Source: Burkholderiaceae bacterium DAT-1 (GTDB taxonomy: Bacteria; Pseudomonadota; Gammaproteobacteria; Burkholderiales; Chitinimonadaceae). From it: a DNA stretch of 64,000 nt. Below are positions 16,655 to 26,625 of the stretch, one piece after another. The notes beneath the pieces were generated by a model. That model saw only the letters and a program-made list of their open reading frames with translations, did no database searches and was not told the DNA's origin. How positions within the stretch are numbered: the first letter of the stretch is position 1; each line of letters opens with the position of its first letter. The stretch covers positions 484,439 to 548,438 of the forward strand of contig JAHRBI010000003.1 in the NCBI GenBank assembly GCA_019084025.1, given 5' to 3'. Both the position numbers and the translations under genes were made by a program.

Positions 16655-16678
16655 GGCGTCTCATCTAAATGAGACGCC
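16655..16678 (+). terminator. Hairpin after gcvT
   Basis: Stem GGCGTCTCAT/ATGAGACGCC with loop CTAA. There is no U-tract (AAGCAATTG follows), so it may be a weak terminator or a 3'-end stabiliser. Confidence 0.4.
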
Positions 16679-16743
16679 AAGCAATTGATCGAATGAGCAA
16701 AAATTCTCGTAACTTGGTAGAATTCGCGCCGTTCGATCTGTGT

Positions 16744-16769
16744 GCGTAGTTGTTCGCAGATAACTACGC
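16744..16769. promoter_or_regulatory. Hairpin in the gcvH leader
   Basis: Stem GCGTAGTT/AACTACGC with a 10-nt loop, 60 nt before gcvH, following a possible -10 TAGAAT at ~16718. I see no glycine-riboswitch core here. Confidence 0.3.
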
Positions 16770-16828
16770 CCTGACACAAGATTCTGGCTGACCCCGGCCT
16801 AACACGACTGACCCAAGTAGAGGACTGT

Positions 16829-17218
16829 ATGAGCACCAATATCCCCAGCGATCTGAAGTATGTTGCCAGCCACGAGTGGCTGCGTGTCGAAGCTGACGGC
16901 ACCGTGACTGTCGGCATTACCGACCACGCACAAAGCCTGCTGGGCGATGTGGTGTACGTGGAAGTCCCGAGCGTGGGCGACAATCTGGATGCTGACGGCG
17001 CCGCTGGCGTGGTGGAATCCGTGAAGTCTGCTTCTGACGTCTACGCACCGATCGCCGGTGAAATCGTGGCTGTGAACGAAACCCTGGCCGATGCCCCGGA
17101 TACCGTGAACAGCGATCCGTACGGCGCTGGCTGGTTCTTCAAGATCAAGCCGGCCAATGCCGCTGATCTGGACGGCCTGATGGACGCCGCCGCCTACGCC
17201 GCCGAAGTCGGCGCGTAA
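16829..17218 (+). CDS. gcvH: Glycine cleavage system H protein
   Basis: 129-residue lipoyl carrier that shuttles the aminomethyl group between GcvP, GcvT and the lipoamide dehydrogenase. The lipoylated Lys lies in [14 protein letters not shown], followed by AGEIVAVNE and the terminal GWFFKIKP motif. The length is typical. SD GTAGAGGA upstream of the ATG. A strong terminator follows directly, so gcvP 174 nt downstream probably has its own promoter or depends on read-through. Confidence 0.97.
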   Translation: MSTNIPSDLKYVASHEWLRVEADGTVTVGITDHAQSLLGDVVYVEVPSVGDNLDADGAAGVVESVKSASDVYAPIAGEIVAVNETLADAPDTVNSDPYGAGWFFKIKPANAADLDGLMDAAAYAAEVGA

Positions 17219-17226
17219 TGCCCAGA

Positions 17227-17250
17227 CCCTCGCCGTGTGCGGGGGTTTTT
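17227..17250 (+). terminator. Rho-independent terminator after gcvH
   Basis: Stem CCCTCGC/GCGGGGG (one G-U pair), 5-nt loop, then TTTTT. Confidence 0.8.
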
Positions 17251-17391
17251 GCTGGATGCCGGTCGCCACAAGCGGCCGGTCTTGCCATGGCGACGCCGTT
17301 CCGGTCGGTCGTCATCCGGCATCTGTAATGAATCTGACGCTGTCTCCGTGTTTAGCCGGAGCCGTCGCGAATTTTTTGTAAGGGTCATACC

Positions 17392-20259
17392 ATGACGCCG
17401 CTCTCCGCCCTCGAGAACACCAACGAATTCATCCATCGCCACATCGGTCCCGATGAAGGCGAAATTGCCGAGATGCTGAAGGAAGTCGGTTCGACTTCGC
17501 TCGACGAATTTGTCGAGACCACTCTGCCTGCTCAGATTCTGGGTGGCACCCCGCTGGCGCTGCCCAATGCCGTGACCGAAGAAGCCGCACTGGCTGAACT
17601 GGCCGCCATCGCCAAGAAGAACGTGGTCGCCCGCTCCTTCATCGGCATGGGTTATAGCGAAGTGATCATCCCGAAGGTCATCCTGCGCAATGTGCTGGAA
17701 AACCCGGCCTGGTACACCGCCTACACCCCGTATCAGGCTGAAATCAGCCAGGGCCGTCTGCAATGCCTGCTGAACTACCAGCAAGTGGTGCTGGATCTGA
17801 CCGGCATGGAACTGGCCAACGCCTCCCTGCTGGACGAAGCGACTGCCGCTGCCGAAGCCATGGCCATGGCCCGCCGCGTCTCCAAGTCTAAGTCCAACCG
17901 CTACTTCGTGGATGTGGATGCCTTCCCGCAAACCATCGACGTGCTGAAGACCCGCGCCCATGCATTCGGCTTCGAACTGATCTATGGCAAGCCAAGCGAT
18001 GCCAAGGATCACGAAGTGTTCGGCGCATTGTTCCAATACCCGAACGTGAACGGCGAAATCGCTGATCTAGAGGCCGCGATTGCTGCAGTGAAGGGCATGG
18101 GCGGTCTGGTGGCACTGGCTACTGATCCGATGGCACTGGTGGTGCTGAAGTCGCCTGCTGCACTCGGTGCAGACGTGGCCTTCGGTTCCATGCAGCGCTT
18201 TGGCGTGCCGATGGGCTTTGGTGGCCCGCACGCAGCCTTCTTCGCCACCAAGGACGAATACAAGCGTCAGGTGCCGGGTCGTATCATCGGTGTGTCCATC
18301 GATGCCAACGGCAAGCCTGCCCTGCGTATGGCCCTGCAAACCCGCGAGCAGCACATTCGCCGCGAAAAGGCCAACTCCAATATCTGCACCTCGCAGGTGC
18401 TGCTGGCCAATATCGCGTCGCTGTACGCCGTCTACCACGGCCCGGTTGGTCTGAAGCGCATTGCTGACCGCATCCATCGCCTGACCGCGATCTTCGCCGA
18501 AGGCCTGAAGCGCGTGGGCGTGACCGTACAAACCCGTCACTTCTTCGACACCGTGGTGGTGGATCTGGGTGCCAAGGCACATGCTGCCTTCGAAGCGGCG
18601 GCTGCGGCCGGTTACAACCTGCGCCATGTGTCCAGCAACCAGATCGGCGTGAGCTTTGGCGAGCGTGCCACCCGCGACGACGTGAAGACGCTGTGGGCCG
18701 CACTGGTCGGCGATGCTGCCAAGGCGCTGGATGTGGAACTGCTGGATCAGGAGCGTGTCGCCAACCTGCCGGCTACCGCACTGCGTACTGATGCGATCCT
18801 GTCGCATCCGGTATTCAATGCGCACCACACCGAAACTGAAATGCTGCGCTTCATGAAGAAGCTGCAGAACAAGGATCTGGCACTGGATCACTCGATGATC
18901 TCGCTGGGTTCCTGCACCATGAAGCTGAACGCCACTTCGGAAATGATTCCGGTGACCTGGCCTGAATTCGGCGACATCCACCCGTTTGCACCTGCTTCGC
19001 AAACCCGTGGCTATCTGGAAATGATCGAAGGTCTGGCCGAGCAACTGAAGGCCATCACTGGCTTCGATGCGATCTGTATGCAGCCGAATTCCGGCGCACA
19101 GGGCGAGTACGCCGGTCTGCTGGCTATCCGCCGCTTCCACGAAGCACGTGGCGAAGGACATCGCAACGTCTGTCTGATTCCGCGTTCCGCACACGGTACC
19201 AATCCGGCGACTGCACAAATGATGTCCATGGATGTCGTTGTGGTTGCCTGTGATGATCTGGGTAACGTCGACGTCAATGACCTGAAGGCCAAGGCCGAGC
19301 AGTATAAGGACAAACTGGCTTGTCTGATGATCACCTATCCGTCCACCCACGGCGTGTACGAAGAAGCGATCCGCGACATTTGTGCAGTGGTGCATTCGTA
19401 TGGCGGTCAGGTGTACATGGACGGTGCCAACATGAACGCGCAGGTCGGTCTGGTGAAGCCAGCCGAAATTGGCGCAGACGTGCTGCACATGAACCTGCAC
19501 AAGACCTTCTGCATTCCGCACGGCGGTGGCGGCCCGGGCATGGGTCCGATTGGCCTGAAGGCGCATCTGGCTCCGTACATGGCCAACCACGTGGTTGCCC
19601 CGATCGATGGTCCGCATCGCGGCCAGTCGGCTGTGTCGGCTGCACCGTATGGTTCGGCTTCGATTCTGGTCATCAGCTGGATGTACATCCGCATGATGGG
19701 TGCCAATGGTCTGAAGAAGGCGACTCAGGCAGCATTGCTGAACGCCAACTACCTGGCCAAGAAGCTGGCTGCTCACTACCCGGTGCTGTACACCGGCAAG
19801 AACGGGCGTGTGGCACACGAGTGCATTATCGATCTGCGTCCGCTGAAGGCTGAAACCGGCGTGACTGAAGTGGATATCGCCAAGCGTCTGATGGACTATG
19901 GTTTCCACGCGCCGACCATGAGCTTCCCGGTACCGGGCACCTTCATGATCGAGCCGACCGAATCCGAATCCAAGGCCGAAATCGATCGCTTTATCGATGC
20001 TATGGTCAGCATCCGTGCCGAAATCAACAAGGTCGGTTCCGGTGTCTGGCCGAAGGACAACAACCCGCTGTGCAATGCCCCGCACACCCAGTTTGTGGTG
20101 ACGGGTCAGTGGGAACGTCCGTATGGCCGTGAAGAAGCTGCCTATCCGCTGGAATGGGTACGTGACAACAAGTTCTGGCCAAGCGTAGGCCGCATCGACG
20201 ACGCCTATGGCGACCGGAATGTGGTGTGTGCCTGCCCGAGCATTGATGCGTATTCCTGA
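17392..20259 (+). CDS. gcvP: Glycine dehydrogenase (decarboxylating), P protein
   Basis: 955 residues, the length of E. coli GcvP. PLP-dependent decarboxylation of glycine with transfer of the aminomethyl group to lipoyl-GcvH. The N-terminus has [17 protein letters not shown]. The PLP-binding Lys lies in [18 protein letters not shown], a glycine-rich loop typical of the family. A single-chain P protein. Its last ~77 nt recur in diverged form 2.15 kb downstream (22338-22413), on the far side of a lipoprotein gene. Confidence 0.98.
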   Translation: MTPLSALENTNEFIHRHIGPDEGEIAEMLKEVGSTSLDEFVETTLPAQILGGTPLALPNAVTEEAALAELAAIAKKNVVARSFIGMGYSEVIIPKVILRNVLENPAWYTAYTPYQAEISQGRLQCLLNYQQVVLDLTGMELANASLLDEATAAAEAMAMARRVSKSKSNRYFVDVDAFPQTIDVLKTRAHAFGFELIYGKPSDAKDHEVFGALFQYPNVNGEIADLEAAIAAVKGMGGLVALATDPMALVVLKSPAALGADVAFGSMQRFGVPMGFGGPHAAFFATKDEYKRQVPGRIIGVSIDANGKPALRMALQTREQHIRREKANSNICTSQVLLANIASLYAVYHGPVGLKRIADRIHRLTAIFAEGLKRVGVTVQTRHFFDTVVVDLGAKAHAAFEAAAAAGYNLRHVSSNQIGVSFGERATRDDVKTLWAALVGDAAKALDVELLDQERVANLPATALRTDAILSHPVFNAHHTETEMLRFMKKLQNKDLALDHSMISLGSCTMKLNATSEMIPVTWPEFGDIHPFAPASQTRGYLEMIEGLAEQLKAITGFDAICMQPNSGAQGEYAGLLAIRRFHEARGEGHRNVCLIPRSAHGTNPATAQMMSMDVVVVACDDLGNVDVNDLKAKAEQYKDKLACLMITYPSTHGVYEEAIRDICAVVHSYGGQVYMDGANMNAQVGLVKPAEIGADVLHMNLHKTFCIPHGGGGPGMGPIGLKAHLAPYMANHVVAPIDGPHRGQSAVSAAPYGSASILVISWMYIRMMGANGLKKATQAALLNANYLAKKLAAHYPVLYTGKNGRVAHECIIDLRPLKAETGVTEVDIAKRLMDYGFHAPTMSFPVPGTFMIEPTESESKAEIDRFIDAMVSIRAEINKVGSGVWPKDNNPLCNAPHTQFVVTGQWERPYGREEAAYPLEWVRDNKFWPSVGRIDDAYGDRNVVCACPSIDAYS

Positions 20260-20261
20260 TC
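20185..20261 (+). repeat. gcvP 3'-end repeat, proximal copy
   Basis: 77 nt covering the final codons and stop of gcvP. It aligns to 22338-22413 with six substitutions and one 1-nt gap by eye (about 91% identity). Most differences fall on third codon positions. Confidence 0.85.
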
Positions 20262-20392
20262 AGAAATTTTCTTGATTGATTATTAGGTAAACCCTGGATT
20301 GGTTAAAATTTCGGCACATGGATCAACGAAAACAGTTGAAGACCATGGGGCGAGATTTTTAGAGCGCAACTAGTTCAGGGTTTCTCTGGAAA

Positions 20393-20412
20393 GCCCTAGC
20401 TTCGGCTGGGGC
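20393..20412 (+). terminator. UUCG-loop hairpin in the gcvP-lipoprotein gap
   Basis: Stem GCCCTAGC/GCTGGGGC (one G-U pair) closed by a TTCG tetraloop, then ACTTTCGCTT. The gap 20260-20695 otherwise shows no gene; it is AT-rich with no clear promoter. Confidence 0.45.
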
Positions 20413-20695
20413 ACTTTCGCTTATGTAAGTGTTATCTGATCTATTATGGTGAGTTAAATAAAAGATTGCTCGGAGGTAGAAGTAATGACAGAGTTGTGAG
20501 AGGGGTTCCATTAATTAAACTGGCGGTAGATGTAGATAAGGTGTTTCCTTAAAGAATATTTTTTGGCCATATAGCCTTGTATTCAACATATGGGAATAAT
20601 CCGAAGCAGTGTAGATCATCTTTATGAAATTCATTCATTGATAAGCGCTGGGTTGCATTTACGTAGTGAAAATCCGAAATTTATTTGAGGTTGTA

Positions 20696-22321
20696 ATGAG
20701 TTGGAATAAACTGGCGTTGCCTGTTGGTTTGTTGTTAAGTGGTTGTGGTGGGTCAGGTGGGAGTTCATCTCCCGTAACGGAAAGCGGCAGCAATCTGACG
20801 GGCATTCCTGAGACATATATGAGTGTCTCTGAAGGGGATGTAAAAATCGTGAGTTTTGAGGGGGATGTTCCGGACTTTGTAATTACAGCGCCAGTAATTC
20901 CGGGGGCGAATAAATACAGTTTAAAGTTGCTGGATTCTGGGGGGGTTGTTAATCCAGATAGATCTGGTGCATATGTATTAAATGATAATGAAGTTTATGG
21001 AGGTGTATCTCTTAAGCAGAACTTGAAGTTGGGGAATTACTCAGGTTTTTTTGAAATTAGAGTTTGTAATGATGATGCTGATATATGTGCTCAGCCGGTT
21101 AAAGGATCGCCTTTCAAGTTTAAGTATGCTGTAGAGGTTAAACAAAATAAGGGTAAGCTAAGTCCTGTTAAGACCCTGTCAGGGGCATCTTCATGGGATA
21201 CGGAACAAGGAAATCCACAGCACACGGGTTATGTTGGTGCAAGTGTAGATCCGACTAAATTTAGTCGAAGATTTCGTTATGATATTTTAGAAAATATCCC
21301 TTCAAAGCCTGCGGTTAAGAATGGCATTGTAATGTTTGGGGCCTCAGCGTACCAACTGAGCAATAGTCCGGCACGGATGTATGGTGTGGATGAGGCCACC
21401 GGAAATGCTGTATGGATTACCTCAATTGGTTCTGCAGCAAATTTATCGGGAGTCTCAGTCTCTGATGACTTGGCGTTTATAATTTCAGATTCTGGATATC
21501 AAAAAACGAGTTTTAATTCAATCGATATCCGTACTGGGAGTGTAAAGGATACTTATTACTCTTGGGAGTATGGTCCTGGTTTTAGGGATAGGCCAGCCGC
21601 AACTCCATTCAATGGAAGTTTTTACTTTATTAGTAATAATTCTGGGGTGACTGTATATAACCCGAAAGTGAAGAAGTTGGGTGATTGGCAGTGGCATGAG
21701 GAGATTGGTTACTGGGATAATACACATCAAGCCCCAGCGATTGATGCGAGTGGCGTATATGCTTTATCAGGAAGGTGGACTGGTCAGCTAAAGAAATTTG
21801 ACGCTAGTTCTGGTCTAATGAGAGCTGCTGTTAATTTTGAACAGGATAGTCCATATGAAACGGGCTCACCTGTTTTGTCAGAGGATGGAAGTGTGTACGC
21901 AATTTCCAGCGCACCGGAGTACCCACACTATTTCAACTTGGTGAGAATTGATGTGCAGGGTGGTAAAATTGCTTGGCGTGCGAATGGATCTGCAATGAGT
22001 CAGCCTGTATTGGCGAAAGAATATGTATATACTATTGAAGGTGATTCAATTGTTTGTCGTTATGCGAAGACGGGACAGATTAATTGGACTTGGGCTTCTA
22101 GCGCACATATTGAGTATGGCCTTCCATGGGGACGGCAAAAGCCATTGATCGTAGTTGGTAACTACGCGTTCTTTGTAACCAACGAAGGTACGAAAGCGCT
22201 TGATCTCACAACTAAGAAAATTGTTTGGCATGATGTGCTCAAAGGTGAGTTAGCAGTTTCACAGAATGGAATACTCTATATTGCTGGGCCGAATGCCGTT
22301 CTGGCTGTTAACCTTCGATGA
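20696..22321 (+). CDS. Predicted lipoprotein with PQQ-like beta-propeller
   Basis: 541 residues from the ATG at 20696 (SD GAGG, 6 nt). The lipobox LLSGC is followed by GGSGGSSS, so it is lipidated and sorted to an outer or inner membrane leaflet. After ~150 residues of unassigned, Ig-like sequence, residues ~170-541 show propeller-like repeats: YGVDEATGNAVWITSIG, then IDVQGGKIAWRANGSA, then YAKTGQINWTWAS and LDLTTKKIVWHDVLKGE. These resemble the outer-membrane assembly factor BamB and PQQ-binding propellers, but this is not BamB. AT-richer than its neighbours and placed between two copies of the gcvP 3' end, so probably acquired. Confidence 0.75.
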   Translation: MSWNKLALPVGLLLSGCGGSGGSSSPVTESGSNLTGIPETYMSVSEGDVKIVSFEGDVPDFVITAPVIPGANKYSLKLLDSGGVVNPDRSGAYVLNDNEVYGGVSLKQNLKLGNYSGFFEIRVCNDDADICAQPVKGSPFKFKYAVEVKQNKGKLSPVKTLSGASSWDTEQGNPQHTGYVGASVDPTKFSRRFRYDILENIPSKPAVKNGIVMFGASAYQLSNSPARMYGVDEATGNAVWITSIGSAANLSGVSVSDDLAFIISDSGYQKTSFNSIDIRTGSVKDTYYSWEYGPGFRDRPAATPFNGSFYFISNNSGVTVYNPKVKKLGDWQWHEEIGYWDNTHQAPAIDASGVYALSGRWTGQLKKFDASSGLMRAAVNFEQDSPYETGSPVLSEDGSVYAISSAPEYPHYFNLVRIDVQGGKIAWRANGSAMSQPVLAKEYVYTIEGDSIVCRYAKTGQINWTWASSAHIEYGLPWGRQKPLIVVGNYAFFVTNEGTKALDLTTKKIVWHDVLKGELAVSQNGILYIAGPNAVLAVNLR

Positions 22322-22337
22322 TACGCACATGGTTAGG

Positions 22338-22413
22338 GTAGCCGCATCGACGACGCCTATGGCGACCGGAATGAAGTGTGCGCATGTCCGAGCATTGATG
22401 CGTATTCTTGATC
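22338..22413 (+). repeat. gcvP 3'-end repeat, distal copy
   Basis: 76-nt diverged copy of the gcvP end, including the codons for [10 protein letters not shown] and a TGA. A 1-nt deletion lies near its left end. Right after it comes the hairpin terminator expected for gcvP, so this copy may be the original gcvP terminus, separated by insertion of the lipoprotein islet. Confidence 0.85.
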
Positions 22414-22441
22414 CGCTCGGTCGCTGATTACATGAGCACAA

Positions 22442-22467
22442 CAAACCCGGCGCTGCCGGGTTTGTTT
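22442..22467 (+). terminator. Rho-independent terminator (gcvP-type end)
   Basis: Stem CAAACCCGGC/GCCGGGTTTG with loop GCT, followed by TTTC. It lies 29 nt past the distal gcvP-end repeat. Confidence 0.75.
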
Positions 22468-22547
22468 CATTGTGGAAATGCCCACGTTCCAGTCCATCCG
22501 CGTTATCATCGCCACCATATAATTAGCCCGAAAATAGGGAGCACACC

Positions 22548-22970
22548 ATGGACGAACTACCCAGCATCATTGCAGAACCTGTTGAAGCCTTGATTGACGC
22601 AGGCGACAAGCTGTTCGAAAAGGGCAAGTATGCCCCAGCGCTGGAAAAATACCGCGAAGCACTGGCACTGCTGCCAACTGATCGAACACAGTATGTCGAA
22701 AGCGCCTATGTCCTCGCTGCTGTCGGCGACACCCTCTACCTGATGGGTGAAATCGCGGAGGCGATGGAAATCCTCGATGAAGCGCTGGATTGTCCGGAAG
22801 CCGAAGTGAATGCCTTTATCCTGCTGCGTCTGGGCCAGTGCCTGTATGACAGCGGCGACAAGGAAGCGGCAGCCGAAGTTCTGGCTACTGCGTTTGCGCT
22901 GGGCGGCGAGGAGCTGTTCGAAGACGAAGAGCCGCAATATCGCAAGCTGGTGCAGGAAGACGAAGCCTGA
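22548..22970 (+). CDS. Small TPR protein
   Basis: 140 residues, acidic, with two to three TPR-like helix pairs: DKLFEKGKYAPALEKYREAL, DTLYLMGEIAEAMEILDEAL and QCLYDSGDKEAAAEVLATAF. No signal peptide, so cytoplasmic. SD GGGAG before the ATG. Located 49 nt upstream of pepD in the same direction, so they may be cotranscribed. The partner is unknown. Confidence 0.75.
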   Translation: MDELPSIIAEPVEALIDAGDKLFEKGKYAPALEKYREALALLPTDRTQYVESAYVLAAVGDTLYLMGEIAEAMEILDEALDCPEAEVNAFILLRLGQCLYDSGDKEAAAEVLATAFALGGEELFEDEEPQYRKLVQEDEA

Positions 22971-23019
22971 TCCCGTCCGCTTTTATAGAACACGTAGCTA
23001 ACTAAACAGACGTACACCC

Positions 23020-24474
23020 ATGACCTTTCCCCTCCCCAATGACAATCCTGTCTGGAAGCATTTCCAGACCCTGTGCCGTATTCCACGTCCTTCCAAGCAT
23101 GAAATCCCCCTGCGTAACGAACTGCAGGGCTGGGCCGAAGGACTGGGCCTGAAAACGCATATCGACAGCGCTGGCAATCTGATCATCAGAAAGCCCGCTA
23201 CGCCCGGTATGGAAAACCGCAAGACTGTTGTGCTGCAGGGCCATCTGGACATGGTCTGCCAGCAAAATGCTGGTACCGGTCATGACTTCTTCAAGGACCC
23301 GATTGTGCCGGTGCTGAAGGATGGCTGGCTGGTCGCGGAAAATACCACGCTGGGTGCCGATAATGGCATTGGCGTGGCCATGGGTCTCGCCCTGCTGGAA
23401 AGCTCCGATATCCCGCATCCGCCGCTGGAAATCCTGTGCACGCTGGATGAAGAGGCCGGCATGGGTGGCGCGCTGGGTCTGGATACCGATGTGCTGGACG
23501 GCGAACTCCTGATCAATATCGATACCGAAGAGTGGGGCGAGTTCTACCTCGGCTGCGCCGGTGGCGTCGATGTGAATGTCGAGTACGCGTATGCGGAAGA
23601 GGCTGTGCCAGCTGGTTATTCAGTTGTGAATATCGGCCTGAAAGGGCTGCGTGGCGGTCACTCCGGGGTAAATATCCACGAAGAGCGCGGCAACGGGATC
23701 AAGCTGCTGGTGCGTCTCTTGCGCGAACTGGAAGAAATCACGACGGTGCGTCTGGTGTCCTTCACTGGCGGTACCGCACGCAACGCGCTGGCGCGTGAAG
23801 CCTTTGCCACGATTGCCGTGCCGGATGCAGTGATCTGCCGTCTGCAAGGCGTGCTGAACAATTTTCAGGCACAACTGCGCAGTGAGCTGATTGGTGTGGA
23901 TGATCGGGTGGTGATGAGCAGTGAGCCTGCGACAGCCGATCGTGTCATGAGTCAGTCTGACCAGAACAAGCTGCTGGCCGTTCTGCATGCCTCCCCGCAC
24001 GGTGTGCGCCGCTGGAGCAAGCGTGTGCTGGGCGTGGTGGAAACCTCGAACAATCTGGGCGTGCTGCGTATCGAAGGGGGCGTGCTCAAGGCCAACTTCA
24101 TGCTGCGTTCGCTGATCGATTCTGGCGCACGCACGCTGGCTGCCGAAATTGAAAGCCTGTGGGGGCTGATCGGTGCGCAAGTCAGTCGCGAAGGCGGCTA
24201 TCCGGGCTGGACGCCGAATCCTGATTCAGCCTTGCTGAAGTTGTTCCAGCAAGTCTACTCGCGTGATTTCGGTGGCACCGCGGCTGTGAAGGTGATTCAC
24301 GCCGGTCTGGAATGCGGCATTCTGTCGTCCAAGTATCCAAAAATGGATATGGTGAGCTTCGGACCTGACATCCGTGGCGCGCATGCGCCGGGTGAACGCG
24401 TGAACGTGGAATCTGTTGATCTAACCTGGAAACTGCTGAAGGCAGTGCTGGCAGACATTCCTGCCAAGGCTTGA
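23020..24474 (+). CDS. pepD: Cytosol nonspecific (aminoacyl-histidine) dipeptidase PepD
   Basis: 484 residues, the usual length of this M20C metallopeptidase, which hydrolyses dipeptides such as Xaa-His in the cytosol. Metal-binding and catalytic motifs: VVLQGHLDMVCQ (His and Asp), LGADNGIGVAM (bridging Asp), CTLDEEAGMGG (catalytic Glu pair), IDTEEWGEFYLGCAGG, and a late HAGLECGIL. The dimerisation (lid) domain lies between. A strong terminator follows. Confidence 0.95.
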   Translation: MTFPLPNDNPVWKHFQTLCRIPRPSKHEIPLRNELQGWAEGLGLKTHIDSAGNLIIRKPATPGMENRKTVVLQGHLDMVCQQNAGTGHDFFKDPIVPVLKDGWLVAENTTLGADNGIGVAMGLALLESSDIPHPPLEILCTLDEEAGMGGALGLDTDVLDGELLINIDTEEWGEFYLGCAGGVDVNVEYAYAEEAVPAGYSVVNIGLKGLRGGHSGVNIHEERGNGIKLLVRLLRELEEITTVRLVSFTGGTARNALAREAFATIAVPDAVICRLQGVLNNFQAQLRSELIGVDDRVVMSSEPATADRVMSQSDQNKLLAVLHASPHGVRRWSKRVLGVVETSNNLGVLRIEGGVLKANFMLRSLIDSGARTLAAEIESLWGLIGAQVSREGGYPGWTPNPDSALLKLFQQVYSRDFGGTAAVKVIHAGLECGILSSKYPKMDMVSFGPDIRGAHAPGERVNVESVDLTWKLLKAVLADIPAKA

Positions 24475-24499
24475 TCGACCTGCTTTGCGGGCATCCAGA

Positions 24500-24530
24500 A
24501 CAGGACAGCTTAGGCTGTCCTGTTTGTTTG
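24500..24530 (+). terminator. Rho-independent terminator after pepD
   Basis: Perfect 10-bp stem ACAGGACAGC/GCTGTCCTGT with loop TTAG, then TTGTTTGT. Confidence 0.85.
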
Positions 24531-24536
24531 TCTAGA

Positions 24537-24677
24537 TCAGGCTGCGTCGTTCAGGTGATGCGCGGTAGCGTGGTGCTCCAGCGAAAAGGCTTCTACACTG
24601 ACCATGGAAACCAGCCCGCCCAGGCAAGCAGCAACACAGAAAGTGGCAATGGCGGTTTGGCGGGTGCGGGCAAACAT
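24537..24677 (-). CDS. 46-residue predicted membrane or exported small protein
   Basis: The minus-strand ATG at 24677 is preceded by AGGAG at 7-nt spacing. The product has a basic start (MFARTRQ), a hydrophobic stretch (TAIATFCVAACLGGLVSMV) and a His-rich end (LEHHATAHHLNDAA). It could be a single-pass membrane peptide or a short exported protein. Family not recognised. It stands alone between convergent pepD and codirectional rsmE (128 nt from its stop region upstream). The good ribosome-binding site is the main support. Confidence 0.5.
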   Translation of the reverse strand: MFARTRQTAIATFCVAACLGGLVSMVSVEAFSLEHHATAHHLNDAA

Positions 24678-24805
24678 GGGTGAACTCCTGAGTAGTCGTG
24701 ATGATGGGCAACTGCACCTGGGGCAGGTGGCTGTATTGCCTCTGTCGATATTGTCACGATACACAGGAATTGTTACAGCAATTATGACAAGTCGGATGTC
24801 ATAAA

Positions 24806-25546
24806 TTAGAAGTCGCCAAATCGCGCCTGCAGAAGCGCTGCAATGACCGGCGCGACTGTCTCCGTCCGGAAAATACGGGGGCCGAGTAACAAGGGCGAAT
24901 ATCCCGCCGAGATGGCCAGACGTTCTTCCTCATCAGAGAAACCCCCTTCTGGACCAATCAGAGTGATTGCACTCGCCGCACTTGCTGGCAGGCTATCTAG
25001 ACGTTTGCCGTCAATTGGGCTTAAGAGCAAGCGGACATCAGCCTGTTCGCCCCGAGCGATCCATTGCGCAAATTTCACGGGTGGCAGGATCTCGGGGATC
25101 TGCGTTCGACCGCATTGTTCTGCTGCGGCAATGGCAACACCCCGCCAGTGAGCCATACGCTTGTCCAGACGGTCTTCGGCGAGTTTATAGCCACAGAGCG
25201 CCGACTGAACGATCTGAATGCGCTGCACCCCCAGTTCCGTTGCTTTCTGAACCGTATAGTCCATCCGTTCGGTCGCAGAGAGTGCCTGCACCAGCGTTAA
25301 GTGCAAGGGCGACTCGCCGCCCGCGACGCTTGATGCGGTAATGACTACCTTCACATGACGCTTCCCCATTTCCAGAATGGTGGCCGCGTACTCATGCGGG
25401 CTCCCATCGAAGAGCGTCAGTGAATCCCCCGGCTGCATGCGCAGCACCTGCACATGGCGTGCATTGCCTTCAGGGAGGTCAAACGGCGTATCAAGCGGCG
25501 GCAGGCTGCCGCCGAGTTCAGCTGGATCAAGGTAGAGGCGTGGCAT
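24806..25546 (-). CDS. rsmE: 16S rRNA m3U1498 methyltransferase RsmE
   Basis: 246 residues. SAM-dependent SPOUT-class methylation of U1498 of 16S rRNA. An N-terminal PUA-like part (residues ~1-75, with HVLRMQPGD-like HVQVLRMQPGDSLTLFDG) precedes the knotted domain: QALSATERMDYTVQKATELG, AAAEQCGRTQIPEI and LIGPEGGFSDEEE, ending in RTETVAPVIAAL. All family hallmarks are present. Upstream of it on the same strand is metF. Confidence 0.95.
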   Translation of the reverse strand: MPRLYLDPAELGGSLPPLDTPFDLPEGNARHVQVLRMQPGDSLTLFDGSPHEYAATILEMGKRHVKVVITASSVAGGESPLHLTLVQALSATERMDYTVQKATELGVQRIQIVQSALCGYKLAEDRLDKRMAHWRGVAIAAAEQCGRTQIPEILPPVKFAQWIARGEQADVRLLLSPIDGKRLDSLPASAASAITLIGPEGGFSDEEERLAISAGYSPLLLGPRIFRTETVAPVIAALLQARFGDF

Positions 25547-25596
25547 GGTCTTGGGGAGAGCAGATCATGCCGCCATTATGCCACCTTGACAGGCGC

Positions 25597-26439
25597 TCAG
25601 CGTGTTTCGCCAGACAAATCCAGCCGCTGCCAGATGGTCGACACCGCACCTGCACCATTCAATGTGTAGAAATGCAGACCCGGTGCGCCACCTTCCAGCA
25701 GCTTGCGACCCAGATCCGTGACCACATCGAGTCCCAGTGCCTTGATTGACGCCGTGTCATCACCATAGCTTTGCAGCTTCAGGCGCAGCCAGCGCGGGAT
25801 TTCAGCCCCGCAGGCATCGGAAAAGCGCGCCAGCTGGCTGAAGTTATTGATAGGCATAATGCCTGGTACTACCGGAATATTGCAGCCTCGAGCACGCACT
25901 TCATCTGCAAAGGCAAAGTAAGCATCCGCATTAAAGAAATACTGTGTAATGGCCGAGTTCGCACCCGCATTGGCTTTGGCTACAAAGTTGCGCAGGTCAT
26001 CCTGAGCGCTACGCGACTGCGGATGGTATTCCGGATAGGCTGCAATTTCGATATGGAACCAGTCGCCGTGCTGTTCACGAATAAAGGCGACGAGTTCGGC
26101 CGCATACCGGAATTCACCGAATTCAACCATGCCGCTGGGGATATCGCCGCGCAGCGCTACAATGCGCTTGATGCCTGCTTCACGATAGGTGCTGAGCAGC
26201 TGGGCAACATTATCGCGCGTACTGCCAATACAGGACAGATGGGGTGCGGCTTGAAATCCCTCGCGATGAATCTCCAGAACGGTCGATAGCGTGCCGTCCT
26301 GTGTTGTGCCCCCTGCCCCGAAGGTGACTGAAAAGAAGTCTGGCTTGAATTGCGCAAGTTGCTGACGAGTCTGGCGCAACTTGGCGGTGCCTTCGGCCGT
26401 TTTTGGGGGGAAGAATTCAAAGCTGAAAGTTTTGGACAT
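25597..26439 (-). CDS. metF: 5,10-methylenetetrahydrofolate reductase
   Basis: 280 residues, typical length. FAD/NADH-dependent reduction of methylene-THF to methyl-THF for methionine synthesis. The N-terminus FSFEFFPPKT has the catalytic Glu. Further family motifs are FFSVTFGAGGTTQDGT, HLSCIGSTRDN, IVALRGDIPSG and QYFFNADAYFAFADEVRARG. The catalytic barrel is complete. The 180 nt upstream show no clear known riboswitch. Confidence 0.96.
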   Translation of the reverse strand: MSKTFSFEFFPPKTAEGTAKLRQTRQQLAQFKPDFFSVTFGAGGTTQDGTLSTVLEIHREGFQAAPHLSCIGSTRDNVAQLLSTYREAGIKRIVALRGDIPSGMVEFGEFRYAAELVAFIREQHGDWFHIEIAAYPEYHPQSRSAQDDLRNFVAKANAGANSAITQYFFNADAYFAFADEVRARGCNIPVVPGIMPINNFSQLARFSDACGAEIPRWLRLKLQSYGDDTASIKALGLDVVTDLGRKLLEGGAPGLHFYTLNGAGAVSTIWQRLDLSGETR

Positions 26440-26625
26440 GAGGTGCCATCCTGATATGCATTTTGTTCATATTAGCATTGTGAATAGATGCACCGGATGA
26501 GATTTGCCCAGAAGCATCATTAAAAATTTTCATGTATATGTGCATGAGGTGTATGGGACGTTCAGAATCTGTTCACCTGAAAGCGCGCACACTGGCTTCA
26601 TCCACCAACCGGATGGAGTATGAAA

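Noticed and set aside
16634..17391. Glycine riboswitch around gcvT/gcvH/gcvP
   Set aside because: Hairpins are present but the conserved glycine-aptamer core is not recognisable in either gap.
18067..20085. 672-codon open frame on the minus strand opposite gcvP
   Set aside because: Shadow of the GC-rich codon pattern of gcvP; low-complexity His/Gln/Arg-rich product, no start signal or recognisable domain.
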